64,000 nucleotides of DNA from Jacaranda mimosifolia (Eukaryota; Streptophyta; Magnoliopsida; Lamiales; Bignoniaceae): positions 4,491,001-4,555,000 of the forward strand of contig CM032126.1 of NCBI GenBank assembly GCA_018894105.1, written 5' to 3'. This document shows positions 34,536 to 45,563 of the stretch, piece by piece. Every line of letters starts with the position of its first letter. The first letter of the stretch is position 1. Both the position numbers and the translations under genes were made by a program. Below the pieces are notes generated by a model. The model ran no database searches and was not told the origin of the DNA. It worked only from the letters and a program-made list of their open reading frames with translations.

Positions 34536-35595
34536 TAGGAGTTTATTAAATTAAAATTATTGATTTATAATTTATGTGTGATATAATATTATTTGACCAA
34601 AAACCACTCAGTAAGTTTAATTATTTGAAAAAATTCACTTTAGCTGAGCTTCACTAACCACAATACTTAACTTATAAACACTATAGTAATATTGATCAAA
34701 TGTACGACATTCTTTTATCTTTATTGTTTAAGTTATTCGTTATGCTCTCATATGTTTATTTTAGTATTATATTATTTAGAGTGTATTTTTTTATTTACTT
34801 AGATATGTATAGTAAAAAATTATTAGATTTGATTCAACAGTTCGTTAGGTTCAAATTTCAAATGTAATAAAGGCAACGTCATTGGACTAATTAAACATTT
34901 GAAAAGCCTAGAGCATTTAAGTTAATTGTGTAACTTATTATTTTAAGGTTGAGAATTATTGCTATTAATTAGTATTTTAATTTACATTGGCTGATATTAG
35001 ATTTTAAAAATAAAAAACAAGAGAGTGTTTGTTTTGGCTTTCAAAAGCCCTTTAATTTCCATCATTATATGAAAATTGAAAACCATCAATTTATATTCAT
35101 TTTAGTTGAAAATATTATTTATTTTTAATTTTAATTTTTTCTAAACTTAATATATTATTTTATTATCACATAAAATACTTAATATCATTTTAAAATCAAT
35201 AAAATATACATATATATAATAAAAACTAATCTTTTTGGATAAGAAAATATGAGCCACTTAAATTTTCAATCTTATACATATTCTAATTATTATTTTTAAA
35301 TAGAAACATTCAATTACCACTATAATTTTATTTTTATTTCTAAAATCATAATTAATTTTAACTTTTAAAGATATTAAAAATAAAAATGTATCCGAACAAC
35401 CCCAAGGATTTAATAGTGAAAACCAAAAAATCATTAAAACGATTTTGGATTAATCAACCTTGTCCAATCCCCGCTAACACACCTGCCGGTCCATGCCGAG
35501 TCAAACTCTAAGTCCAAACCCCAAAGGCCTAGGAACTCAACTGAAGGAAGCTCGGCATTCTGCAACTACAGTTTCAATTTGACTGTTCAAACTGG

Positions 35596-35607
35596 AAAAA
35601 CCCTAAA
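35596..35607 (+). promoter_or_regulatory. telo-box upstream of the ELM1 pseudogene
   Basis: AAAAACCCTAAA contains the AAACCCTA telo-box often found in promoters and leaders of broadly expressed plant genes. It lies 84 bp before the pseudogene's ATG, so the promoter region appears to have been copied or kept with the gene. Confidence 0.5.
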
Positions 35608-35690
35608 CCGTAGTCCAATCACATTGAAATCCTTTGAAGGATCCTACCATTTTTCTTATGTTTAATCCGCGGAATTCATGAATCAACTCA

Positions 35691-38609
35691 ATGCAAACAA
35701 TCAGAAGAGCAATTGTAATCGGCAGCGGAATTGCGGCTGCCCAAAATCAGTGCATTGGCTTGGTTCGAGCTCTGGGTCTCTCGAGTAAATATACTCCTGA
35801 TTTCTTTTTGAATTAGGGAATTCAAATCTGAAATGGCGTTGGATTTTACTTTAACTTTATCAAATTGATTGGTGTATTTTATGCTTCTCAATTGTCACAA
35901 TTATATTATCAGGTACTGAAATCTGGTAGTTTTTTACTTCTTTTTAAATTATTATTCAGTTTCGATTTGTTATGATATCTGCCCATTTTTGTTATGGTTG
36001 CAGCGTGTTAGCTGGCCAAGAGGCGGAATCCATGAAAGGCTTCATTGGTTGCCGGTTTCTGTCCACAAACAATTAGAGCGTGCTCTTAACTGGATTCATG
36101 AAAAATGATTTCAGAGGAAGAGTTTGGTGCCTCTTCCACCTGAAGGGAAACGTGGTCTAGGTTTGTTGCACATAATATTATATCATTAGTTTGCGTGTTA
36201 TCACCCTGAGAAAGGATTGTTTAAATTTTCTCCAGATGAATATTTATCCTTTCCTCATGTTGTGGCTGTCTAAATTGCATGGTGACAGATGTTATAGAGG
36301 CAGATGGAAGGCATATTGCAAAAGTGGCTCATGACACATTTGACAGGTACCTGTTGTGTCCCCCCCACGACTTGTGTTCCTTCTGGAATTATTTGTTCCT
36401 TTTTCAACTGACGTCCACAAGATGGTTGTCTTGGCATGATTATTGCAAAAGCCCCACAGACTTGAAATGGCCAACGTTGTATACATGATTATTCCTTTTT
36501 TACGCTTGGACTTTCACTTGATTTACAGCCTTCATGTTTCAGGGTGGTACAATATGATATAATTATAAGGTTATAACTACTAGCATATATTTGTGAGTGA
36601 ATCTAGATGAGTTCTGCCTATTCTTAACTTTAATTTAAAAATGTTTCAGCGATGGGGCCTTCTCGGTGGTCGCATCAGGTCGTGATACCATTCCTGTTGC
36701 AAGTTCCATTAAGCAGTTAGCCCCCAGATAATGTTTTTCTGATTCAGGTATGAGGAGGTGCTAAGTATTTAATCCTTTAATACACTTTGGCTATTATGCT
36801 CTAGGCAACTGCGAAAATATGTGTCTTGATATTCTGATTATAACCATTTCGTATTTGTATTCAAGAGGAGACGAACTTCCGATTTGTATCTGCCTCAATA
36901 TCTAGTTTTGTACGAAATGAGAGAAAGATAAATAGACAGATGAATGGGGTACCTGCATTCTTTTGCTTAGAATGTTCAAATAGACTTCCTTTTTATTTTG
37001 GAATTTTATAGTTTCAAATTACTTTTCATTTTGCTTTCAACACTCAATAAATTGTTTGGATTTTCTGTTGGTTTGAGTTTTCCTTTCCGTTTACCTTTTA
37101 GCCTATTCTCTTTCGCAACTATGGCTCTTTTAGTTTGGAAGCTTATGGAGTCTCACCTATCATGATGAAGTTTAACATATTCATAAAAATGTGTAATTTG
37201 AGTTGTACTTATGGGTTTGAATTTATTACATAGAGTTGAAGAGCAAACCCATTGGAGATGAAATGCATGTTTTTTTCGTCAGGCTTTGATATCTTCTTTT
37301 AGTTGCTTTCAGGTACAACATCCACTGACTCGGCTACACAGATTTGATCTAGTGATAAGACCTTGCCATGATTATTACCCCTTAGCACCTGAGGCACAGT
37401 AACAAATCCCTTTGTTCCTAAGAAGGTGGGTAACACCTCGAAAGCCTCCTGATAAACATGTGGTATGTTCTTGTTTGACTGGTCACCACAGAAACTATTT
37501 TGTCTGAAAATAATTCCAGTTGTCTGCCGTGTTTGAATTTTACATAGATTATGGGCTTTGCTGAACTAGATGTTCCTTTTAGGTCCTTACGATGGGAGCC
37601 CTTCACCAGGCTGATTCTGTTGCTTTGAGAAGTGCAGCTTCCGCTTGGCAAGATGAGATGTCTATTGGAGGGCCTACTAGTAAGTTATGCATTGATTATT
37701 CCTGACACCTTTTTATGCTTAAGTAAATGTTGGCTGCTGATCAAAAATACTTTTTCCAGGTTCTGTCTGGTTATATTAGTTTTGTGTATCGTGCAAAACA
37801 GCTAACCCCAACCATAATACCTTGACTCCTTGAGCTCTGTTTCTCAAGTTTTATTTCAATTCTGGGATTACATTTCATAAACTATTAAACTATATAAGAT
37901 TTAGAGGCCCTGCACGTGAACACTTATGTGGAACTTATGCAGGATATTTTCCTATTGCATTATGATGTATAGAAGGAAATTGATGTTATTAGGAGGGCAA
38001 AGTAGGATTCATATGTGGAGCTTGGAAAAATAAAAGTTGTGTTCTCTCATGCTACCATCAGAATATTGCTTTTGAATCTTAGATTTTTCATATGGATGCT
38101 TCTGTAGGTCCATTACAACAAACACTCATCTTACAGATTAAATTCTATTATGATGGCATATGTGCATAAAATAACCTTCTTGTAACCTGCTTGGATTGAG
38201 TCTAAATGCAATATCTACTATTTTTCTTATTCACATCGTGAAGGTTCATCGTTGCTCCCCTGCTCCCGGCCTATTAGGTTCATGAATATCACTTGTCTGT
38301 TGTGTATGGTGGTGTGCTCTCTCTCTCTCTCTCTCTAATCCTTTCTCTCTTTTCTGTAGGGCATTGCAGATATGGTGCAGATCTTGCAATGCAGCTGACA
38401 GCCTCATTGAAGAGTGTTCTTCCAACTTGTGGGAGCCTTAGAATACCATTTTCGCGTCGAACTCCCAAGATTGTCTGTACACTATTCAGAGTTTTGTATC
38501 AATATTCATTTAAGGCTAAATGCTTATTCATGTTGTGACAAACAGTTATCTGACATCCTCGTGACTGAACTCCCAAACCATCCTAAAGTCTACATCTGGA
38601 ATGGTGAAG
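35691..38609 (+). pseudogene. mitochondrial fission protein ELM1 (DUF1022) pseudogene
   Basis: The intact protein acts on the mitochondrial surface and helps recruit dynamin-related proteins for fission. Exon-like blocks with preserved splice sites are 35691-35784 (MQTIRRAIVIGSG, QNQCIGLVRALGL), 36004-36160 (RVSWPRGGIHERLHWLPVSV), 36289-36346 (DVIEADGRHIAKVAHDTF), 36650-36747 (AFSVVASGRDTIPVASS), 37313-37462 (VQHPLTRLHRFDLVIRPCHD, FLRRWVTPRKPPDKHV), 37583-37680 (VLTMGALHQADSVALRSAAS, IGGPTS) and 38360-38609 in two pieces (CRYGADLAMQL, RIPFSRRTP, NHPKVYIWNGEG). Damage: TGA at 36106, an extra C causing a frameshift near 36720, TAA at 37400, loss of about ten residues before IGGPTS, and an interruption at about 38469-38536. 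The C-terminal third is missing; sequence beyond about 38620 does not continue the protein. Introns show that it is a DNA-level duplicate or a dead original, not a retrocopy. Confidence 0.88.
38320..38337. repeat. (CT)n microsatellite in an ELM1 intron
   Basis: About nine CT units just upstream of the pseudogene's last acceptor (TAG at 38357-38359), merging with its polypyrimidine tract. Confidence 0.9.
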
Positions 38610-38874
38610 GTACTGAGTTGATCCTGTTTAGCTCCTCTTATATCACGACTTACAGAAGTACTGTTATGGTTCTGTTAGATTATTGTCATCTGTGATGTCG
38701 TGTATTTCCTTAAAATTGGCCAAAGGAACATAGGACACCCAGTAGCATACTAGCATTTCTGTATTGGCATGACGGGTGATTTGGTTGGGCGGGAAGAGCT
38801 GAAAATGGGAATTCTGCTTTTTTCTTCTCTATCTTTTTTTTTTTAAATTTTTATTTTTATTTTTTATTTTTAAT

Positions 38875-39216
38875 AATTTGGCATTATGTTACTTTAATGC
38901 ATCACCTACACTATAAAATATTGTTAAGTTAGTGTCATTAAATACTTCATGATATTTTCTTTTCATATGATATCATAAATAAATTTGAATGACATTTTTT
39001 AAGAAAAAAACAATGGCACTAATTAAATGCTTTTGAAATATTTATGCTGGTATTTTCAATCAAATGCCATTGTTTTTTTTGTCATCTAATAACAAAATGT
39101 CCTAAATATTATATTATGATTATATTTTTTTAATAAATATCACCATATTACTTTTATATCATTACATTATAAAATATTGCTAAGTTAATGCCACTAAATA
39201 CTAATTTTATTGTAGC
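38875..39216. mobile_element. CACTA-type 3' end fragment
   Basis: The stretch follows the right end of the CACTA element (17750-17975) word by word: 'gacattttttaagaaaaa', 'ggcactaattaa', 'aatcaaatgcca', 'gtcatctaat', 'atattacttttat', 'aaatattgctaagtta', 'tgccactaaatac'. It ends in TTTTATTGTAGC, a diverged terminus. The matching 5' end is not here. A similar terminus opens the fragment at 1042. Confidence 0.75.
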
Positions 39217-39307
39217 AATATTGTGTGGCTAAATTTATAAATATATATATATATTTTTAATTTTAGTCATACTAAATACAAAATTATTTTTTAGTTTATT
39301 TTTCTTA

Positions 39308-39310
39308 GAC

Positions 39311-39346
<36 letters not shown>
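39308..39346. repeat. (AC)n microsatellite
   Basis: About 19 AC units, with one G interruption at the start. Confidence 0.95.
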
Positions 39347-39351
<5 letters not shown>

Positions 39352-39419
39352 TACCTAAAATTTTTTATGATTTAAATCTCAAACTCTACACATAAATTTG
39401 GGGATGATCATGCCACTCA

Positions 39420-40504
39420 GTTAAATAATCACTTGACAAACACCCTCAATATACATACCACTTTATAAACTCTAAAAACATTATATATATTTCAATTGCT
39501 TGGAGTAAAAGAAGGAGAGAAAATACATATATATATCTATATATATATACATATATATATGGTTCTCATTAACTCCATTACTCAAATCGCCAAGGACAAC
39601 GACGGAAGAGGGGATGAGCAGAAATTGAATTCAAGGTAGCTCTCACTTTTATTCTTACTTTTCTCTTGCAAGCATCAAAATTGCGCTGTAGTCCACTTGT
39701 GAAGGTGTTTGGTAAGGGATCAATTTTTCTACCACTAAATGGAGATCACCAATTATATATCAACATGTTGCAGATGATATAAAAATGTGTTTGGAAATTT
39801 ACTCTATTTTTTTTAAGTTTATTTGTAAAATTGTTATGTAATTAATGATTAATTTAAAAATAAGTGCGATTCTATTTTGGATATACATACATGTGATTAT
39901 TTGGGATTTTAATTTTTTTTTTTTCCTTGCACTTTTACTTGATCGCATTATTGAAGCATATTGTTACCAAGCACCTAGGCTTTGGTTGGTTACATTCTGA
40001 AAAAATACATCATGGAGAAATGATTAGATAATTGTCTATATATATATTTTTATTATAACATATATTAATTAAAAATATATATATTAAAATAATTGAAGAT
40101 TTAATATATAAATTCTTGATGACATAATAATTACGGATACTATTTTTTTTTAAAATTTTTTATTCGAGAAGTAGAATTCTAGTTACATCACCATAGTTTT
40201 ACATTGTCACATATTTTATATATAGGCGTTTTAGTTGCACTTATAAGTTATTGTGTTAATATATTTCAGTTTCTTCATTGTCTTAAAATTACAAATTGTT
40301 AAGCTTATAAGGTTTTCACTTTAAAAAAAACCGTACAGCATAGTTTTGTTTCATTGTTTTATACAACTAATAATTCTCTAAACTTACAACTAATAAGTCA
40401 AGGAAAAAAAAAAAAAAAAAAAAACTGGAATTGCGCTGTCTATGCGCTTTTCTTTGAGGTCTATGACATTATATTGCTATATTGATTATTATAATGATAG
40501 TAAT
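39420..40504 (+). repeat. segmental duplication, copy 2
   Basis: This is the counterpart of 1738-3366 in the same orientation. It lacks the foldback element: the sequence runs uninterrupted through TATATTTCAATTGCTTGG. It has gained about 310 bp (roughly 40096-40405) between 'ttaaaataa' and 'ggaattgcgctgt'. The copy stops at 'gatagtaat' exactly where the gypsy LTR at 40505 begins, so element C inserted here. Its continuation is not in the window. Confidence 0.88.
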
Positions 40505-41209
40505 TGATGATGGTTATTTTGAGTATGAGGAATCTATGAACCTCGATCATGGGGTCCTCTGACCTGAGAGATGCTTTATGAAGGTAGTGGGTGGAACCTG
40601 CAGCTAAGGAACAAACGTAAGGCTAGCCGAGAAGGTTCCGGCTAAGACTCTCCGATGGTTAAGTTAGTAAATTGACTTAGAGAGGTTCAGGCAGAGTAAC
40701 AATTTATGAATGTATGTAAGCTTACCCTAGATTTGGAGGGACGAAGTATATATAATGTTTGTCCGAAAGTGAAAAGACGAGTATCTCCTCCAGCATATTT
40801 CACATGCCGTTTCCTCAAGTATGGGCAAGGTAGGTCTTTCGACCTACCTAGAAGGTGCACAAATGTGCGGCTTAGCCTGAATAGGGACTCTTACCGTAAT
40901 TAATGCGGGGGTGATGCGTCGTCAGTCCATTTAATGCGGATAGCCTAGTGGTTGAGACGCAATTAATGTGGATGCGAAGGGTGGCAGACTGTTATTAGAT
41001 GCCTTTCACTCCTTGTCTGGGGGCCAAATCACGACCTTATGAGGTCGAGTGGGTCACCCTTGTCATGGAGGTCGAAGTACTCGGTCTTGGAGGTTGAGTT
41101 GATCCCATATGCTAGTGGTCGAGTTGATCTCATATGCCAGTGATAGTTTTGGGCTCTGGTATCCAGGCCTATTAAGTATATTGGGCTAGTTTTAGGCTTA
41201 CCTATATCA
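40505..41209 (-). mobile_element. gypsy element C, 3' LTR
   Basis: Read on the minus strand the LTR begins TGATATAGGTAAGCCTAAAA and ends ACCATCATCA. It carries the family words ACTTAACCATCGGAG and CGGCTAGCCTTACGTTTG, related to LTRs A, B and the solo LTR but more distant. The polypurine tract directly outside 41209 shows that this is the 3' LTR of a minus-strand element. The 5' LTR is missing, because C breaks off inside its reverse transcriptase near 46910. Confidence 0.85.
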
Positions 41210-41226
41210 TAAGTCCCCTCACTTCG
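41210..41226 (-). promoter_or_regulatory. polypurine tract of element C
   Basis: Minus-strand GAAGTGAGGGGACTTA lies directly before the LTR's TGATATAGG. Such tracts prime plus-strand DNA synthesis. Confidence 0.75.
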
Positions 41227-41434
41227 TAGTGCGACCGTGATGGGGTTGGATTTAGGAGTAGCAAAAATGACAAGAATCATGGGCGAGAAAATAGCATTTT
41301 GAATTTCAACCTGAATGGCGTTGGTCAGAATGGTTATAGGCAATTGCGCGCATATTTATGTGAGGTTAACTGGTGGTTATGTAATTATTAGCTGGTGTCT
41401 GGTCAGTTTTACCAGTTGGCATTCTTGGGTTGCC

Positions 41435-41442
41435 TATAAATA
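41435..41442 (+). promoter_or_regulatory. TATA box for the antisense gene of element C
   Basis: TATAAATA in the context GCCTATAAATAATAG, on the + strand and hence antisense to the element's own transcription. It is about 155 bp before the first ATG (41591) of the antisense gene. Confidence 0.65.
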
Positions 41443-41590
41443 ATAGTTTTCATCGCTCATTTTTCACTTTTACCATAACGAGTTGGGGTCGAGCTGTGAA
41501 GATTTGTGGTCAAATTTTCCTGATGAATTTTTTTTCGTAAGTTTCCTTTTTTGCGCTTTTAAAGTTTAGTAGCGATATCTACTTGTTAAT

Positions 41591-44040
41591 ATGTCGACTT
41601 CTAGTTTGATTTTGAGCCACTCACTTGGGGAATGTCTCGAATAGTGGGGGCTGAATCGAGTGATTCCTTTAGCGGCGAGTCGAGTGTTCATGTTGAGCTT
41701 GAATTAGATTTAAGTGGGGAAGTATTAGGGGTAGATGATGAGGTAGGATCGTCATCCCCTTTGGTTGATGAGGTGGGGCTGTCAGAACTCATAGTCGATG
41801 GGTAGGTTATTTATGATGACGCATTATAGTGACATTGTGTCGTTAGTGTCGTTGTATCGATTAGGAGAAAATATCATATTCCAAACGAATTTGAGCTTAT
41901 CAAACCTAGGATTGTGGATAGGATGCATAGTCTGCTTGAGGGGTGCCTGACCATTTTTGAGGATACAATGAAATGTGGGCTTAGGTTTCCCCTAAGTGAC
42001 CCAGTTGTTGACCTATTGAGAGGTCTTCAAGTATGCATAACCCGACTGTTGCCCAATTGCTTCGCTCTTATGTACAATTTTGTTGTTTTAATGGGCATTC
42101 TTGACAAGGCGCCCTCTTGGGCCAACTTTAGCCATTTGTTTCATCTGCCTATGTCATGTAAGTTGGGTTTGGCTGGGGAATCTGGGTTTTATTACTTCAC
42201 AGCATGACCTCGTAGAAAAGTGTTTAGAGCTCTGTCTTCATCAAATGGTCAGAAATGGAAAGAAAGATATTTCTATGTTCTACCTCCCACTGGGGTCGCT
42301 TTTAACATCCCACGAGGTTGGATGAGGAGTAGGTTCGAGCTGGATACAGGCAAAAACCTATCGTGGAGTAATGTGTTTATTCAAGATCTCTTCGAATTTG
42401 GTGAGATGGTGTGTTGGTGTTCATAAGGGAGAGAAACTGGGTTCTGGCGAGACTTTTAACCGCCGCATTGAGGTTGCATGCTAGTGCACATTTAGGTAGA
42501 AACTGATCTTTATAAATAATGTGATATTCTATGCTTAGTTGACACGTGTCTGACTGAAATGTGTTATCCTTTTTAGGTCAATTAATCATGAATCGTGCCA
42601 GGCAAATAGCAATGCAGAAGTAACTGGAGGAGCAACAACGTAGAGAAGCCACAGTGGCTTAACGGGCGGCCTTTATTCAGGTAGTTGGGGCCGACCCAAC
42701 TGTTGTAGAGGTTCACACTGCTATCGTTGCAAGCGCAAAAGCGATAAGTAGTTTTCCTTAACCATAAAGGAAAGCGGCTGAGGCTACGGGACCAAGCACC
42801 GCAAAAAAGACTGCGGTCAAGAAAGGGAAAAAAAAAGCAAGCGAATTGCTCGAAGAAGCATACGCGCCTCTTCCTCCAGATCGGCTATGCAATCGGCCGA
42901 CATTCCCCGAGCCCAAATTTGGGGACAAGGTGGGGGTGTCGAACACAACGACGATGATGGGCGTAGGCGCGACGTCGATGATGCTATTAGCTGTGTTGAT
43001 AGCTAGCCTCTTCGAGAAGGATCAGGTGGAGATGCACAATCACGACCAGCTGGCCGCGCTGAAGGCCTTCGCCTATCATGCTAACATGGTATAGATATTG
43101 TCGAAATTATTTTTTTATTATTTTATACTTATTACTATTACTTTTTTTTATTGTCGAAATCGCATAATCATGGTTCATGAAGCATTTTCAGGTGGGGGAA
43201 TAGGGCTATTACCTCCATCACCGTTTTGAGTTGTGTGAGACCAACCTTATGAAGCTTGTCAAAAGGTGTGAGCAAATGGAGAAGGAGCAAAATGACTTGC
43301 TGAAGATGAAAGTGGAATCGTGGGAGTTGAGGTTAGCGAAATTGACAAAACAACTCGAAGATAAAAATATTGAACTGCTGGCTGCTGTCAAAGGGAAATG
43401 CCAAGCTGAAGAGTACCTAAAGAAAAGTATCAATTCCATTCAAGAAGCTTCAGAGTTAGGTCGAGTGTACGGCTACGAGAGCCTGATAAGGTATGCTCGA
43501 TCGAAGTTTTTCAAGGTGCTGCTCGGGATCCAAAAAGAGGCGGTTCAGCAGTTTATGCTTTTCTCAGCTTTCACCGATGCCATCGTAACGTTCAGCATGG
43601 ATGATGCAAAAGAGGCTTTCAACCGTGTGCTAAAGCAGCTAGAGTTCCTGGGGTACGAGTTTTGGTTCGAGGATAAGGCCCATCTGAACGTGAATAAAAA
43701 TGAGCATCTTGAAGATTTTGATGATAATGGCCCTGTCGACGGGGTTGCTGCCCCTCTTCATCCTGCGGTTATCGCGGTGGGAGAGGAATTCAGATTCGCT
43801 GGGGAGTTCTCCCGGGACATGAAGAAGAACTATGTTAATGTGGCAAATTTCTTTCCCCCTAGTGGTCGGGTATTTCTAATCGAGGAGGCGGGGCCATCAC
43901 AACGCGTTGGGGCTATGCAAGAAGTCGAGGGGCCTCCGCTAAATGTGGATCTAGATTCGACTGAAGAATTTTTTAAGGCAGTCGACGAGGTGGCTAATAA
44001 AGCTATTGCACGGCAAGGAGAAGGTGCCGAATCAAGCTAG
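41591..44040 (+). pseudogene. antisense extra gene of gypsy element C (Transposase_28-like)
   Basis: It lies on the strand opposite to the element's gag-pol, between integrase and the 3' LTR. Blocks in order: a Ser/Asp/Glu-rich start (about 41591-41810, with a frameshift and a TAG); a conserved domain at about 41870-42207 (FELIKPRIVDRMHSLLEGCL, MKCGLRFPLSDPVVDLLRGL, LPNCFALMYNFVVLMGILDK, then GFYYFTA) resembling the 'putative gypsy type transposon' domain; SSSNGQKWKERYFYVLPP (about 42235-42290) with IPRGWM; a linker with a Lys-rich part; a likely intron near 43090-43190 (GTATAG...TTTTCAG); and a final uninterrupted block 43231-44040. That block starts with a coiled coil (VKRCEQMEKEQNDLLKMKVE, LAKLTKQLEDKNIELLAAVK), contains YGYESLIRYARSKFF, and ends acidic. 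The last block is 269 residues without a stop, unusually well kept. The function of this gene class is unknown. Confidence 0.75.
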
Positions 44041-44194
44041 GTGGACCCTCCCTTTTTTTAAGGAGGTTTATGAACAACTTTATGGTTTGTAAACAAATTT
44101 CCTCATGTATTAATGTATCAGCTTATTTTGCATACCTGTTGGCTTACACCTTTAGTTAACTACAAGGTCGACTTGATAGCTTTTAGTTAATTAG

Positions 44195-44420
44195 ATCATA
44201 CAACTTATATCATGCAACTGTGGGTCGATTTAATAATCAATTTAAATCATTCAACTTATATCATGCGACTGCGAGGTCGACTAGATAGTCGTTTGTTAAT
44301 TGAACCATACAACTTATATCACGCGATTGTAGGGTCGGCTAGATAGTTGTTTAGTAATTGAACCATACAACTTATATCACGCGATAGTGAGGTCGACTAG
44401 ATAGTTGTTTATTAAGATAA
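44195..44420 (+). repeat. 58-bp tandem repeats between antisense gene and integrase of C
   Basis: Four units start at 44195, 44246, 44304 and 44362 (51, 58, 58 and about 58 bp). Each has ATCATAC or ACCATACAACTTATATC, then ATGCGACTGCGAGGTCGACT or a variant, then TAGATAGTTGTTTNTTAA. The motif GACTGCGAGGTCGACT is shared with the array of element B at 8311. Confidence 0.92.
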
Positions 44421-44499
44421 TATACTTTATGTTCAATGCAGATCATACGTAGAACTTTTTAAGGTTAATGTCGTTCTAGGGTCTTGGTAGCTCATTCCC

Positions 44500-45560
44500 A
44501 GACAAATCGGCCAGTTGATAAGAGTTGTACTTTGCAACTTTGACCACGGAATATGGACCCTCCTATTTTGGATTGGGCTTGCCAACATTTCTAGAAACTT
44601 CAACCTTTTTAAGAACGAGGTCGCCTACTCCAAAGGATCTTGGCTTCATGACTTTATCATAATGCTTGGCCATAATCTACCTGTGTCTTTGCATTTTTGT
44701 GAAAGCCTGTTGTCGGAGTTCGTCAATCACTTTGAGATTGAATTCTCTTTCAGCTTTGTTTCTAATTGGGTTGCAGTGTATTACTCGAGCGGTGTGTTGA
44801 ATCAATTTGGTAGGTACAACTGCTTCTGAGCCGTACACCAAACTATAAGGGCTTTGACCAGTGGCTGCTCGTGGTGTGGTCCGATAAGACTACTCTTGGT
44901 AGTTCGTCTGCCCAGCTAGCTCTGGAGCTTTCCAAATGTGTTTTCATATGGTTGAGGACAGTTCTATTGGTAACTTCTGTTCGACCATTAAAAGTGTTGC
45001 TTGATTCCCAGTTCTTCGCACCATTCCCTAGTGCGTCTGCTTTGAAATTGGGTGCCATTATCTGATATGAGGACTTTGGGCAAGCCAAAATGGCAAACTA
45101 TATTTTTCCACAAGAAACTCATTATCGCGGCATCTGTGATCTTAGGCACGACTTCAGCTTCGACCCATTTGGTGAAGTACTCGACCGCTATAATCATATA
45201 CTTTCTTTGTCTAGTGGCTTTTGGGAAAGATTCTACTATATCGACTCCCCATTGGTCAAAAGGCCATGCAATCTGAACCGGAACGAGGGCAGCAGCTGGT
45301 TGGTAAGGTATATTCATGTGGACTTGATAAGATTGACATTTCTAGGTGAATTCGATAGCATCCTTGTTTAAAGCCGGCCAAAAATATCCACTCTTAATGA
45401 TTTTATGGGCCAATGACCGACCTCCTTAGTAGTTTCCGCAAATGCCAGCGTGGATTTCTTGTAAAACATCTCGGGCTGCATTGGGCGTGAGGCACTTCAG
45501 TGGAGGTCCCGAAACATACCTCTTGTACAGTTGGTCAAACTCATCCAAAGCGAACTTTGA
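44500..45560 (-). pseudogene. integrase relic of gypsy element C
   Basis: Minus-strand blocks: remnants of the zinc-binding part at about 45420-45500; the core start QIAWPFDQWGVDIVESFPKA (Asp of 'VDIV' present) at about 45220-45280; TRQRKYMIIAVEYFTKWVEA; and CHFGLPKVLISDNGTQFQS with the second Asp at about 45040-45090. HPQANGQTEVTNRTVL with the catalytic Glu lies in the next frame (about 44960-45000), then remains of the C-terminal part to about 44500. One frameshift after 'GIKQHF' (44988) and several stops break it. It is better kept than integrase B. Confidence 0.85.
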
Positions 45561-45563
45561 TGC

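Larger units (their letters stand above)
31906..35690. other. NAC 3' flank and gene-free AT-rich DNA
   Basis: The first 100-200 bases are the likely 3' UTR of the NAC gene; no single polyadenylation signal stands out. Beyond are only AT-rich sequence and simple repeats: (AATTCAAA)n at about 32446-32474, (TA)n at 33301-33321, an AAG-rich purine run at 34365-34410 and (TTA)n at 34492-34531. A possible MITE at about 35027-35405 has only weak inverted ends. Confidence 0.6.

Noticed and set aside
34243..34538. Lys/Arg-rich and Ile-rich frames
   Set aside because: They translate a purine run and the (TTA)n microsatellite.
35027..35405. Possible MITE with GTGTTTG-type ends
   Set aside because: The inverted ends match only loosely and no target duplication was found.
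183..39346. AC and AT dinucleotide runs as a possible CRISPR or regulatory array
   Set aside because: They are plain microsatellites without spacers; the organism is a plant.
44195..44420. Tandem units considered as a CRISPR-like array
   Set aside because: The units are contiguous, have no spacers and lie inside a retrotransposon.
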